A DNA stretch of 64,000 bases from Hedera helix (lineage: Eukaryota > Streptophyta > Magnoliopsida > Apiales > Araliaceae): positions 1,999,001 to 2,063,000 of the forward strand of contig OX359282.1 of NCBI GenBank assembly GCA_947179155.2, in the 5' to 3' direction. Below, piece after piece: positions 27,101 through 42,100 of this stretch. A program made the translations under genes and the position numbers. The notes beneath the pieces are model-generated. The model ran no database searches, was not told the DNA's origin, and saw nothing but the letters and a program-made list of their open reading frames with translations. The first letter of the stretch is position 1, and the number at the start of each line of letters is the position of its first letter.

Positions 27101-30100
27101 GGTGCTTTCATGCATTCCCCTCCCGACATAAAGCCGAGGCTGCAAAGGCACCTCAGACACTCAGAACTAAGTACTGTGCAATTGTTACTCAGCTTAACAA
27201 ATCATCAACACAGCTCTAATTGAAACATAGAAAGTAAGAAAACGAAAGAAAATAAGGTATTATGCACCTGTGACCACCACATCATGAGCATCACAATTTT
27301 GTAGTTTGAGCTTTCTAGGAATCGACGAATGAAAGGGAAAAGAAACAGTATCCCAGCAAGCATATTTGGTGACAAGTAGATAACAACAGCCAAAATGAAC
27401 AATGTAGGTGACTTTGAGCCATTGCCGAACCAACTTTTAATTGTTTGAGCAAGCCCAGGAGGATTCTCCCACGTATAAGCATAAGTAACTGGTAGAATTA
27501 CCACCCATGCAGCAGCAGACACAACCTTTAATATATATCTAAGCTTTACATGGAATGACATGCTTTGCCTTGCCTTCCAATTAAGGACTACATCAAGAAG
27601 AGCTGCAAATTCGAAATAACAATTATCGCAATGGAAAATTCATGAAGTTAATTCACTATCAGCTATGCAGATATTATTTAATGCTGCTTCTGTTATCTAT
27701 TCCTCAATTCTTTGAATTTGGGTCCAAGCTATACTTTTTAGAAAACCGTTAGAATAATCTAAACTCCCTATGTTGCATTTCATCTCATGCTGGATAAGGA
27801 AATAAAAGAAATGACAAAAGGGATCATTCATAGCACATTTTGTACAAGAAAAAGATGGAACGAGTGAAAGGGACAGGAAAAAAGAAAAGAAATGTGTGAA
27901 ATTTTCATTCTTTGGTGGAAGGAAAATGTGCGGTGAAGCGAAAGAAGAATAACTTTCATTCTTCAGACTGATAAGAATATTTCCTCTCATTGGCAGAAGG
28001 GAAATGGAAAAGAAACGGATTCGCTCAACAGTTAGGACTCTCTTTTTCCCCTTAAATAAATCTCTATAACTGTAAAATCTTGATATCTGATACCTATATC
28101 ACATTATGCAGTTTACATATTCGAATATTACAATCCAGTTAAGAATTTAATAGAATTACATTGTAAAAGACGAGAAATAATGACAAGGAAATAAACTCAA
28201 CTACTTTTAATTCCATTGAAAAAGAAAACTGACGAAGAAAAGGCCAATATGTCATCACATAAATGTCAAAGGTCATATTACTTCACACATGCAGTATATA
28301 ATATACAGTTTTAACGATGCAAGAACTGGTAATGGCCCTTTTACAAACTAATACAAAGTCGGATATACTAATAATATTAAGGTAGCACCAGCGAAAAAGA
28401 TATACTCAAGTTACCTTGCCCAAGCTTCAATATGGCAGCAGTTATAAATACACTAAGAACTTTCTTGAAAACACCAGCATTGAAGATTGAGCTTGGTGTA
28501 CCGGAACCATTCCAGGCAACAATTATCATAGCCTTAACAGACATAAAATTTTACAAATGTTGACAGATAGTTAGGAGAGAATACCCAAGTACAAAACCAA
28601 CTTACAATAAAAGATGATTACCTGTAAGCATAGTATAAAGAAACCCCACATTCTATCGAAACTTCTAAAAACATGCCAGTATGACCGTATCTCAACAAAA
28701 TTAACTTTTCCCACCCATCGATCTCTACTAGCTGGCTTGTTATCCTGAATTTTAATTAAAGACAAATTCCTCAAAAAAGATCAAATTAACATCAGAAAAT
28801 GAACAGGTTAAACACAGTGCAATACAACTCATGACAATTCAAGAAAATTAAAAATTAAAAATAGTTGAAGCATCTCTGTTATCAAAAAAGAACAAATAAA
28901 TAGTTGAAGCATCCAACCCAAGTCAATTGAAAAATTAATAGAAAAACCTGGAAGGTATGTATTGGGTCTCATGGCTTACCTTGCTAATGTAGTGAATCAA
29001 GTCAAATATGTGAATAAACCAAATTGTGTTATTTGGAGAACATATGGTCAATGGGAAGTGGAGAAAAAGATTTCCTACATGCTATCATGCTAAAGCATTT
29101 AACCCAAATCAATTGGTGACACGTGGAGAGCCAACAAGATTTATATATACTCGCAAGGCGACCTTGTACAATGTTGCACACTTATTTTACTAATAGGTTT
29201 GATGGATGAATCTCTTAGCCGCTTAAATTATACATTAATTGAGAAAAGCCACATACAGAAATTCATTAAAGACTGATGACGAAAACATAAAAAGGTATAA
29301 AGGTAGTGTTATGCTGCGAAGATGCCCACTAAAATAAAGATAAATTCTAGCTACATGTGACATAATTGCTAGTTAGACCATCCTTGCCACCAGGGATGAG
29401 GTCTTAATAAACTTGTCCAGTGACGAAGTCCTATTTTGGTTTTTTCACTCATTATATTCTCCTTCAGGCTTATCTTGCCTCCCATATTTCGAACACCAAG
29501 ACCCTTCAAAGATCTAGACTTTTGACAAGTCTACAATTCCTGAATGGCTCAATGCATTACCCATTGATTCTGACACATAAGAGATCGCCAAATATTTGGG
29601 CGTTCTTCTATCCAATCCTTTTGCACACATCTTCTTTTTCTCCGGGCCTCTAGTGGGTTACAAATAGAGTTTGACAAGGTCAATCTTTGATGTTTCCTGA
29701 TAGGGTATACAGCCGAAGCTGCAGCTAAGAAGCTTAAGGATTACTTTTACAAATCCTTCAATAGCCGAAGTTGCAGCTAAGAAGCCGAAGGATTACTTTT
29801 ATAAATCTTTCAGCATTTGAACCAATCATCCGAAGTATAACCCAAAGGGCTATACTACTAGTCTCATAAAGCTAAAGTGTCCTTTGGACAGACTTCATCT
29901 GAAGAACTCTTCAGCAACAACTTGGCTTCAGCCAAAATGGGCTTCCTGTTATTAACATCCAATTTGATAGCTCCTTGACATCTATCAATGTAACAACCAC
30001 ACAAATGGTTAGTGGGACGCCTAAGTGGACAAGTGGCTGTCAAGTATAGCACCTGTCACAAACATTAAACACTAAGCAAATCAAATCAACCCATGCTCTC

Positions 30101-33100
30101 ACATACACAACATTATGCTTGGGGGCAAGGGACTGGCTGCTGGACTAGCTTAGTGGGACGCTTGTCCTTCAAAAATTGGTTTTAAGGCACTATAAATAGC
30201 TCTCCATGCAAAGAGGTAAAAAAAAGAAAGGCATTTCTAAACAGTCGAACATTATTTTTCCTCCATTGTTAACATTTGCTCAAACCTTCACTTACTCTCA
30301 CATCGGAGCTATCATCCGGCAGCGTCTCGCTGTCAAGCCCAAATGTTTTCTTCCTTGAGCAGGTTGTAAGTCTATTCCAATGTGATTCAAGTTGCTGGAA
30401 TAAAACAAGTGTTAATATTGGCACTAGAAAGAGGGACTTCTAGAGTTTGAGTTTCAAACCTTGAATCACTTTTCAAATTACTGTTTGCTTACTACGGAAG
30501 TTCAAAATAATTCACATCGATCACAAAAACACCCACCAGCAAGCCATGCAAATGACGATTTACGCAATCAGAGCGCAACAAGAAAACATAGTAGACCGTA
30601 TAACACAACTTGAAGTAGCAATTAGCCATCAAAATCATGCTGATCCAACACATGCACCCACTCAACGTCCTTTCGGCAGTAGAAGAAGAGATCCATCTCC
30701 TCGTAAAATTCGAGAAAGGGATAATAAAACTTCTCAAACTTAACCTTGAAAATCTAGGCGTGACGAGTCTCAACCCATCGGACACACCATAAGGGAATTA
30801 TGAGCTCCCTCATGGTAATTGTCAAAGGACACGATAAAATAAACTCCAGTAGTCGAACTGGGCATGATAGACGAAGTTGTACACGGAGAAAGAATGAAGG
30901 TGGAAGTAGCTAAAGCGAAGATCATTACAACCCAACTTCCTCTACCTCAAGTCTTCGACTCCACCAAAGCCTACAAGCTCAGAACCTAAGATCCCGGGTG
31001 ATTTACAACTTTGTTGTAAAACAAGTTTTAGGGGAGTACTAGGCTTCGGAGCCAAAGATGTTGTCAAAAACACCTGGCATGTTTCAAACGTAAGGAATAC
31101 TTTTTCCTAAAAACTTGGAATATGTGATAATTTATACTATTTCCTACAGTTGTTTTAATAAATAACTAACAGGAAATAAAACAAAGTAAAAAACATACAT
31201 TCAAAGACAAGAAAATAAACTTTGCATAGAAACCAAACAATATCCAAGTATATAACCCGAAGGCTCAAATACTTGGTCCAAAATAAAACCATTCAAAGTA
31301 TCTTGGCCCAGAGGCCTAAACCATCAAGAAGTAAAGTATTTTGCCCAAAGGCTTAGTTATGCATTCTAATAAAAACTTCACAAAAAAGAAAAGCAGAAGC
31401 TCAAGGGGTTTCCACATGAACGGCATCTTCCACCGTAGATCTCTCTTCTTCACCTTGCTCTTCAGTTGAGCCCTTAAGCCTGCTCTTCGATAAGGTCTTT
31501 AGCCTGTACTTCAATTTGAGGAATATGTGGAATATGGGTTGCTCAAGTACGCCTAATTGTGAAAGGAGAGATATCCATCTCTATTAATTCTTAGAAATTG
31601 TCTAAGCATCCTGACCATCCGAAGTCATGCTCAGTTGGGATCCGTTCAGTTAAAGACTTGTACTCCTTACACTCAACTCTTTAATGATTTGCGCTCGAGT
31701 CTCGTCAGTAACCACCCTAGCCTTCAGATGGTCAATTTCTTGCTCTTGGTGTCTGCATTTGGTATTCAGAATGGACATCTCCTGATCGGCACATTCACGC
31801 GTCGATCGTTCGGCAAGGACTACGGCTCCTAGGTCGCTCTTTCCTTCTTCAGCTACTCGACTTCAACTTCAAGGGATTCCTCCCTACCATGAGATAGCTT
31901 TAATAGCTCCTCATTGTCCGTCAGCTTGTTTGAAGCAACCTGAGCCTTTTTCTCCTAGATTTTGGCAACTATATGAGCATTCTTGGCTCGAATATGGTAC
32001 TTCTTGACTTCATCCTGAAGACTATCCACATCAGGTTCAAGGTCACAATAATATTTCTCTAATAGGTGAGATAGCACAGAATTAGCCTACAAATAATTAT
32101 AAGCATTAGTGCATACAGATTACGTTAAATAATTTCACAAGGCATCATTGCTTATCTGCCCAAGATACTTCATTGAAAAATACATCAAATTAGCATTTGT
32201 TTTGTTTTGAAACTTCAACGCATCCTTCGACAACTTAAAGCTTCGAAAACACTCTAAAGGGTACAGGTGTTCATCATTTAAAGAGAACCAGCTAGTATCC
32301 TCTCTTATCCTTAAAATTGGATCCCAGTATAACCCTTCATACTCGAAATTATCTGGGATAGTGATTTTGGCCTCTTAAAAAAGTCATACCCCTCAGTAAG
32401 TACATCGCCAGGCTTTCTTTTTTCACCAATCGAAGCTTCATCATTGGTGGCTATCCCAGAGCCACTTGCTCTCTGCTTCGAGGCAACCTTTGGGAACATT
32501 GCTCTGTAGCCTACTTCGGTTCAAACACTATTGCTTCAGTTCCCAAAGGAACCATAACAGTTGGTCTTTTCTTCTTCTTTTTTTGGCTAAATATAACAGT
32601 TGGTCGTTGTCACTAATTTATTTGTTGATGTTGTTGTGGCTGAAGTATTTGGTGGTGGTGTTGAACTTCTTGTGGTTGTGATTGTTGACTAGGGCATCCC
32701 TAAGGGGTAGGATGACTTCCTTCAATACCTGCGCCTCCAACAGCTTTTTCCTTGTCCTCCTTTTTGATAGCTAACATTCTCCAACGATTGGTTGTGCTCA
32801 CCAATTTACTATTATCCATCAAACGTTCGACGGGGAAATCCGAAACTATAAAACCGGTTTAGACAAGGATAAGCATCAAATTCTTAACTACAGTTAAAAA
32901 TATTGGAAAAGTAACAACAAAATTGTCAAAACAATGTATAAATGAAAACTTACCTCCATGATCAAATGTCACCCTTTGTTACTGGTTGTCGTCTTCATCA
33001 AGACCGGTATACCATCTTGTCTACTAAACTGATAAATGCCTTGCACTCGCGACTTTACAAATGTGAAAGTATAGAAGAAATAGGCTACAGTTGGCGCGAC

Positions 33101-36100
33101 ATTCTTTTCATGGCAATGGGCTAAAAATACAGACAGAAGCACAAAGTAGTTATGTGTTAACTATCCCAAGTCACAACCTGGCATGCTGAGCACTTCTTTT
33201 ATGAACTGCGATCAGGGAAACCGAAGCCCATTTATGAGGTGTTGAATTGATACCCCAACGCACTTCCCATTAGGCTTTTCAAATATCCTCTCTCCCAGTT
33301 TCGGATTACGGATACTATTATTCTAGCTCGCCAAGAACAGAAATATACAGACTATTACCATTTATTGGAAGAAATACGAAAGAGGTATTTGAATTAGCAC
33401 TCCCTCAACGGTGTGGATTGAAATGGAATTAATTGTGCGTCATTCCAGGAAAATCCCTCAAATATCGACCTTTGCCATAATTACAGTCGTAAAGGCAATT
33501 GTCACCAAACATGTCTCCTCAAAAGACGTGCACGATCATTGACAATAAATACTTCGGTGAACAAGGACTTCGGCAGTCAACTTTGTAGCTATCACCCTTT
33601 AATACTTCGGTGAACAAGGACTTCGGCAGTTAACTTCGTAGCTATCACCCTTTAATACTTCAACTCCCCCATCTTAAAAGTAAATTACGGGAATGGGGGG
33701 CAAATGATAAAGTATACAGCCAAAGTTGCAGCTAAGAGCTTAAGTATTACTTTTATAAATCCTTCAATAGCCGAAGCTTGAGCTAAGAAGCCGGAGGTTT
33801 ACTTTTATAAATCCTTCGGCATAAGAACCAATCATCCGAAGTATAACCCAAAGGGATATACATTAAAGAGTCCCATAAAACTGAAGTGTCATTCGGACTT
33901 ACTTTATAACTCTTCAGCATCAACTTGGCTTCAGCCAAAATGGGGCTCCTGTAATTAACGTCCAATTTGATAGCTCTTTGACATCTGTCAATGTAACAAC
34001 CACACAAATGGTTAGTGGGACACCTAAGTAGATAAGTTGTTGTCAAGCATGACACTTGTCACACAAATTGAACATTAAGCAAGTCAAACCAACCCATGCT
34101 CACATACACAACAATGCTTGGGAGCAAGGGGTTAGGTGTTGGACTAGCTTAGTGGGATGCTTGTCCTTCTACCATTGGTTTTAAGGCAATATAAATAGCT
34201 TTCCATGCAAAGCAGTAAAAAAAGAGGGGCATTTCTAAACACTCAAAACTCTATTTTTCCTCCATTGTTAATATATACTCAAACCTTCACTTACTAGCAC
34301 TGGAGCTATCACCTGGCAGCATCTCGCCGTCAAGCCCAGGTATTTTCTTCCTTATGCAGGTTTTAAGTTCATTCCAATGACTCAATTTATTGGGGCAAAA
34401 CGAGCATTAACATTTCCATCATCTATAATAAAGTTGTGACCCTACATTTAAATCGAATCATTTTTGGTTAAAGAATCTATTACTAGTTGCTTTGGAACAA
34501 TTAGGAGATTCTCTAGAATAAATAATTGGTGGCATAGGCTAATGTTTTAAAGTTTTTTTAAGGTTGTGTGATGTGCCTGCAAAGGTCAGAATCCCACGCA
34601 CACCTTTTTCTTAGTGAACCTTAACAAGTAATACGTGGAGAAAGGATTCTAAAAGGTTTCTTGAATAATCCTAACTTCATTAACTCCAAAAATGATAATT
34701 ATATAACCCTTCTACCAACTCCACTAATCACTCCAATAATCATGAACGATTCTAGAATCCACTCTAACAAAGATCTTTATTTGGATATTTTTATGAGGCT
34801 ATCTTCCAAGACATTATTGTAGGAGCAAGGATGGTTTGCACTGCAGCCTTGCGGGGAGAGAGGAATCAGAGGGTCTTTATTGATATTGATTTCCTAGTCA
34901 TTTCCATTGGAGTAGTTAGGGTGTCTCTAGTTTCGACATTTAAAGAGATTGGGCATGTCCTTTATTAAGGACTAATACTCTTCGTTCTTTTAAGTCTTTT
35001 GGTGGGATTCTTGTCCTCCTTTGATGTAATTTACTTCTTTCTAAACATCTCTCTTTCATTGAAATGTAATTTAACTACAGGAAAATAAAATTAATAAACA
35101 AGCTTTAGTGGTCCAAAAGTTCACTTCATTTAGCATAGAGCATTGTTGTTAAAGGCGCGCCTAGGAGTGAGGTACCATGAGGCGCGAGTTTTGGGCCTCA
35201 CCTTCCCTAAGTTGCAATAACTTCAATGAGACGCACCTTGGCATCTGAGGTGCGTAGCGTGCGAGGTGATCGCCTTTTCAAAGAGATGCTCCAAAATCTC
35301 AACCATTAATTTTAACCTTTAAACCATTTGGGTCGTTCATTTAAACTTAAAGGAAGAAAGAAAACCAGCATATAAAGGGAAGTAAAGAAATATAGGAGAC
35401 GTCACTTGCGACTTTGATATGTTATTCAAGACTTTGATCCAAGTAAGTTGTCATCTTTTTCTTCTTCATCCGGGTAAGTCTTATTCTTCATCCATCCGGG
35501 TAAGTCCTTTTTGGCCTTTTTTTTTCACAAATTGTCACCACGTAAAGCAATCTGCAATTTGTTTATCTTCTCTTTCTTCTTCTTTTTGTTTCATTGGAGA
35601 AGGTTATTTGCCTTTGAATTAATATCTTTTATTTTTTATTTATATATTCATATATGTAAGTATCAAAACTGTTTTCATCAAAAAATAAATATTACTACTC
35701 TCCTAGTCCCTCTATCTAGAAAGAGTATCGATTGAAGTATCAAAACTTGTTGAATTTATTAGGACTTAGGAGTTTGAATAATAACTTCATATATAATTTT
35801 TTTATGTGTATATATGTGTGTGTGTGTATTAGGAATTTGTACTTTTTTTACTATGTGCACCTCACTTCGATAAGGCACGCGGGCCCCCTCGCCTCATGCT
35901 TAGACCCTAGGGAGACATTTGCGCCCTAGTAGCCTCGCACCTTCAATAACTTTGGTGTAGAGCTATTTGCACCACGGTGTTATGACACGTGACAATGACT
36001 AGATACTTATGAATTCCCCCCAACTTTCTTCCCAGGCTTTGAGAATAGTGCTAACAATCGAATTCAAAATTGCAGCAATAGAACTTGAATTATAAGAAAA

Positions 36101-39100
36101 TCAGATAAGACTTAATTTGACGATCCATTAAGGTCTCTGTACATCAGATTTCAGTCACAACTATATATATGACTTAATAAATAACATATGAAATATGGCT
36201 TACATCTAAAATCTATTATTTTGAAGGGGAAAAAATCTGTTGATTGGTCATCTCAAATCTATTTTGCATGCATAATAATTTGCAATCCTAAAAAATGCTT
36301 CTAGTGAACTATGATTCTATAAGATAAACAAGGGTGCAAGGAAGAGTGAATTGGGTAATACGAGACTTGAGCTCCTACATTTTTTGAAGTAAATTCTACC
36401 CCCCCATTGAACATAAGCTTGATCTTTGACAGTTTGACTATCAGTCGTCCATAAGATATGGAAAGATATTTTTACATCAACTAACCATATATAAATAACT
36501 ACAAATAAAAATGCCCTCAGAAACGTATTTGAACCAGCAAAAGAAATGAAGTGCAGCCAAACACTTGGTCTTATTGCAAGTAGAGGATGGGAACCCCTAT
36601 TGTAATGGAAGCACATAGAAGATATAACCTCTTTAAATCTTGAGTGTAAAGTGAAACGTATTCAACTTAATCATGGATGTCAGAAACATGTGAATTTTGA
36701 ATAACATCAATTTTTCTGTTCTTTATTCGAGTTGTAATATTTTTCAACAGCTAATAAAGATATAATAAGAAGAAAAAGAAATACTGGCAAAAGCTTACCA
36801 CACTTTTATCAAAACGTGGTTCTTCTACAGGCAAACAAAAGAAATCAGCATCAGCACGCATTGGCCAGCCTAGACGAAAGCAATCAACCGACCTAAGATA
36901 TGCCAGTGAAATTACTAATGGAACAGTATACAAAATGGTAGAGGTTAAAAGAAAAGAAAGTTTAATACCAAAAGTATTCATTTAAATCATCGTAGTTCCT
37001 CCACTGGGAATGCTTTGATTTTCCTCTTCTGCCCTTTGCAGATTCCTGTCAAGAAGCACCAAGTCACAGACGTAACAGACGCAAAATCTGAAAATTGTGA
37101 ATCGAATGCAAACAATACCTTTGCGATCACTTCATAAATTGGAGTAACAACTTTTCTCAAGAATGCTTCTTCTTCTCCTCCGTAAGCTGGCTTTACATTC
37201 TCCCCCGTCATAGGACTAACATTGCCAGCTAGCATACCATATAGCTCAAAGGCCATCTGATAAAGAAGAGAACCCGAATAATTATTACAATTATCTGAAC
37301 ACGTCCCAGAAAAAGCAGTGTAATACCTGACTTATCAAAAAGGTTCAACATAATGTCTTATCATACGAGATTCCATTACTCCATATTCAAATTATATTTC
37401 TATCCTAGGAAAAAATCAGAAATCAATAAGTCCACAGGATGAACTCCTCAATAGCTGCAGTTTATTTCTAAAGAATATCAAGATAAACACCTAGGGCAGG
37501 AATTGGATTGCAAACCCACGAACTTGTCTTGAAGATCTGTAGCTCCAAAAGCTTAATTTATTAGAGAGTGAATGCAAAAGTGTGTATTAATGGTCTACCA
37601 CTTCCACTCGCTGCAAAGAGCATTGTAATGCACAAAAAGGAGGTCATAACAAAGTGCTTCAAAATATGATGTCTTCTCAAAAGAGCTTCCATATATATAA
37701 TGATTTGCAGAAAAAAAATAGAAACAAAAAAAAAAGGAGGTTTAGAGTATTAGAAACCGATATGTCCCGAGGATGAACTCCTCCCTCGTATAGCTGCATT
37801 ACATTTGTAAGGAGTATATCAAAATAACCACCTAGGCAAAACTTGGGCTATTGCGTCGCAAATTTACACACAAGACTTTCTCTAAAGCTACAGCCTACAG
37901 TAAGCTCTAAAAGTTTAACAATATTAGAGAATGAAAAAAAAAAATGCTATCACTTCTCTATAGACTTTACCTCAAATAAAACCAGCACTCGCATGTTGTA
38001 GACTTACAGACAAACCAAAGAGAGTACACAAAAAAGAGGTAGCAACTAGCAAGGCCAAACTGCAAAACATATGGGTACAAATGCAAGCAGCAAGCCAAGA
38101 CCTGAACCCAATACATCCTCAAATAGAGATTTGTTTATAACATGCTTAGTTGCCTATAACTCTATAAGCTACCTAAATAGCTGTGTATGTTGGTGAGTCA
38201 ATAACCATGTCAACACTTGACAGTGGGATATATAGGATAGTTGTCTGGCACTTCCCTTCGGATAACCCATTAACACTCGTATCCAACAACAAATTAATAA
38301 CAAAACTGTATGTAGCACTCTTAATATATTTTTTTCAATACACGTAGCATTTAATATATTCCTCTGTATATAACTTCTTTAGAATTAGTGACCAACCATT
38401 TTGAACCCTCTATGTTACATAAAACACCATCTACCTTTATTCAGTGTCCTGTGTTACCAGAATTTCAGTTGGATTTCCAACTCATTGTTACCAACAAGAA
38501 TATTTCTGACTCTATTTTTAGGATTTTTCATTACAGTGTGTCAATTTCATATTTTCATCTGCTAGCCATGAACTATAGGGTTAAGAAAAAAAGCTTAACC
38601 TGCTCAATCACAACAATATTTGAGATATAGTTATTTGTAATGATAGATGAATGCAATATAATTCAACTCAAACTATAGAAGTAAAAGATGTTGTGCCACA
38701 ATTTACCAGTACGTTAATATACAGTTTTGAAAGAATTAAGCATCCAATGACATACATGGTGATAAATGTAGCAAAGGCATTCCGGCATGAATCTTAAGTT
38801 GGCAGCTTCCCCCCATATTAGAAGATAGAGACCCGTGTACAACAATTTCCTCTGTTGGACTTCCTGCTGTATTGTTGGTAACCTATAGTTTCATAAATAG
38901 AGAGCAAAGTGAAATAAACTTAGAAAAACTGAGATGAAAAACAATTTTAGATCAAGCTCGATTTATAAACTAGCCAAAGTGGATATTATCATATAAGTGA
39001 CACCATAAGAAAGTTTGTTATTATATCATTTTAATTATAGATACCTGGCATCAGTGTCAGATGCCAAAAGACGTATACACCATTACTGCACCTTATATTC

Positions 39101-42100
39101 CTTATCCAACTCTAGTTTCCAATTTATCAAGACATAAGAAAAAATGGCATATATTGGTAATTACTAGTTTGATGACTAGAAATGTTGGACTCCACTGCTT
39201 TGACTTTTGTGAGACTAAACTTTAATCGCTTTCCAAATGATACGGTCTGGGACAAGTATAAATTATAGCAGACAATTATCTTTTCAATTCAAAACCTAGG
39301 ATGAGAAACCCTTACCACAAACTACTTTTGCGATCCAAATACTTGCACCATTTTTTATAGTTCTTGAACAGTTTCTTCATCACTTCATTTAATGCACGCT
39401 CATCCAGCTAAGGAAAAGAACAGGGAAAACTATGTCACAAACAAATGAAAAGCATTGAAAGTCACAGGTTATAAAGAAAGAGCTTATCTGATATACTACT
39501 CTTCTAAGATTAAAAATATTTTTGATGTTTCAAACTTTTGTTTATTACAGAAAGATCTCCAAAATTGACAATTAGAATGATTCAACACGAGAGAGCACAA
39601 CCATGCTTGATGCAAAAAACATGGAAAAAGTTTAGATAGATGACAGAACACGGGTGAAAAAAAAACATTTCCTGATTAGTAGTGTCAAGCAGTGTTCTAA
39701 AAATTGTTTGGTAGACCCAGGCGGCAGATGGGGCACCTATGCTGCCTAGGCGGCGCTTAGGCCTTTTTCTAGACGGTCTCATTTATTTATTTTTCTATTG
39801 TACATACTTGATATACTATTCAAAGCATATAGTACATGTAATTTTTTTAAATTTTACAGGAAACATTACAAAAAAATAATCTTTTAAGGCTTAACAAATT
39901 CATTTCAAATATTGTAAAGCTTCAAAATAGAGGTCTGATTCTATCTAAGTGAACACTTAGGCGCCCAACCAAATAGAGGTGGTAGATACTGCCTAGCGCT
40001 TAGAGAGGATTAAACAAACTTAGGCAGGGATTTTTAGAACATTGGTTTCAAAACTATTAAGCATTGAGGGGCTTATTAAAGTTGTATTTCATTTTCTTCA
40101 TTGTGAAATGAACTTTTTATAACAAAGAAAGCGAGTAATGGCCATGCAATGGGCAATAGGCAAATTGTGACTCAAGGATGGGGTGCAATGAAGGCCTTGG
40201 TTCTGCAAACTTGGAACCAGAGAAGATAATAGCAATGGAGGTGTTGGCAACCTGCCCCACATAGGTCAATAAATTAAAGAAACAAAAATTGTGAACATGT
40301 TTTGTTCTTGAGAAGTCAATAATCATCACTAACCCATGATTGGTATACTCCCGGATTAAGTCAATTAATAGTATACTCCCGGATTAAGAAAGGGGTAGAA
40401 AAGAATTTTTACATAAGACAAACCTTGGGTTGTTGATCAGGCTTAGGGAATTGTCGAATGTGAACATTTGCAAGCAATAAAATAAGGTGCTCCCTTTGAT
40501 TTGCAACGCTATCCTTCTGCAAATTGATTCATATGATTAAACTTTCACAGTGCTTAAAAAAAGAACAATCTTTATCAGATTCAAGGAAATGTCATTTTTT
40601 TGTGTCTCTGTTAATAAGAAGCCGGATTTAATCATCATACAACCACTAAAGGCCCAGAAACTAAATTATTTTACCTGAAAACCAAACATAGCTTGAAGCC
40701 AATCTAAGATATCTTCATCTTTTTTCTTCTTGTAATCCCTAGGCCATGGAAGACCTCTGGTATTATGAAGAGCATAAACAGCAGCTTGAATCTGCGCGTT
40801 AGAAGAAAGTAATATTTTAGTGAATAGACCTATATAAAGTTGGAACACTAAAATAGAGCCAAGACACACCAGAACTTGGATACAAACCTCTGGATATCTC
40901 ATAATTGCCTGATTTGCACTATCTAGGTCAAGTGGAAGAATATTGTAAGGAACATAGATCTCTGTTTTCTCTGCTACTTTATCTTGAGCCTCCAAAATCT
41001 GTGTAATTGGTCATCTTTATATTCATTATGTAATCAATGGAAATTCTTCTCTAGAGATAAACATACCAATTACCATTGCATTTTAAGAGCCATTTCTTTT
41101 ATAAGTATCTAAAAACCACACAAAGAAGAGACTTCTACTTAATATAGTATTTAAGACAAAAATATCAGCAAACGAGTATTTTGTCAAACCTCACGATCAA
41201 CTTCCATAGATTGCGTCTGATTAACAGCTTTCAAAACCTCAAAAAGAACATTAGCAGTTTGATATGCTTTGGTAAGTTGCGCCCTGCACAACCATTGAAT
41301 TCGAGTGTCAACTATAACACATTGCAATAGTAGCAAGCAAAAGCACAGAATCTGAAGGCAAACAAATCAGTGACCAAGCAAGTTATCTAAAGGTGTTTTG
41401 TGGCTTTATAAACCATACCTATCAGCTTTATCAGCAGCATTTTGCAATGCTTGGATATACTTTTTGTAGTAGTGCTGATAAAAGCTCTGCATCTCACGTG
41501 CATCGCTTTTTTTGACTCTCCCCATCAATGTAGGATCATTCTCCTGGAGAAATTGAAGTAAAAGCCTATCAAACATTAAGAATGTAATATAAAGATCAAA
41601 ATGTGAAAACATGTATCAGAAAGGCCTTCTAACTCCATAATATGGGTGTCAATATGTATAGGAAGCTGTTTTAGTGAAGCCCTAAAGCATTTTTTATATT
41701 ATTTTTTCTTCTTTTTTAGTGTCTAAAGCAAAGGCCTTCTAACTCCATAATATGGGTGTCAATGTGTATAGGAAGCTGTTTTAGTGATAGCCCAAATGAA
41801 GCCCTAAAGCATTTTTTATATTATTTTTTCTTCTTTTTTAGTGTCTAAAGCTAAGCCTATACGTTGGTACTTCATGGAATATCATAATCACATTGATTAC
41901 AATGGATTTAAGTGAAAAAGAAGGGGGGAAGTTCGTAATTTACCCTTTCAAGACGTTGAAGAAGGGCAGTTTTAAATTGGCGAACACCACGTCCACTTGA
42001 CGTGGGGTCCAATCTGTGAGCTTTCTCAAAAGCATAAAACCGACCTGCAACCAAAAACATGCATCTATTATAATACGGTAAAAGTATAACCAAAGAAAGA

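Larger units (their letters stand above)
29698..34412 (+). mobile_element. Complete non-autonomous Ty3-type LTR retrotransposon with TTTCC target duplication, CalS intron 12
   Basis: 5' LTR 29698-30417 (720 bp) and 3' LTR 33705-34412 (708 bp) are direct repeats starting TGATA(G/A)(G/A)GTATACAGCC. Flanks TTTCC at 29693-29697 and 34413-34417 are a perfect 5-bp target duplication. A primer-binding-site-like TTGGCACTAGAAAGAGGGA follows the 5' LTR, and a polypurine tract GGGAATGGGGGGCAAA precedes the 3' LTR. The 3.29-kb interior has a short gag-like stretch and an antisense ORF remnant but no protease, RT or integrase. The LTRs differ at many positions, so insertion is old. The Tat-like assignment is inferred from PBS style and the antisense ORF. 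Confidence 0.88.

Noticed and set aside
29864..34055. Matching ORFs at 29864-30052 and 33783-34055 (LRRPTNHLCGCYIDRCQ)
   Set aside because: They lie at the same place in both LTRs of the retrotransposon, so they are LTR sequence rather than genes.
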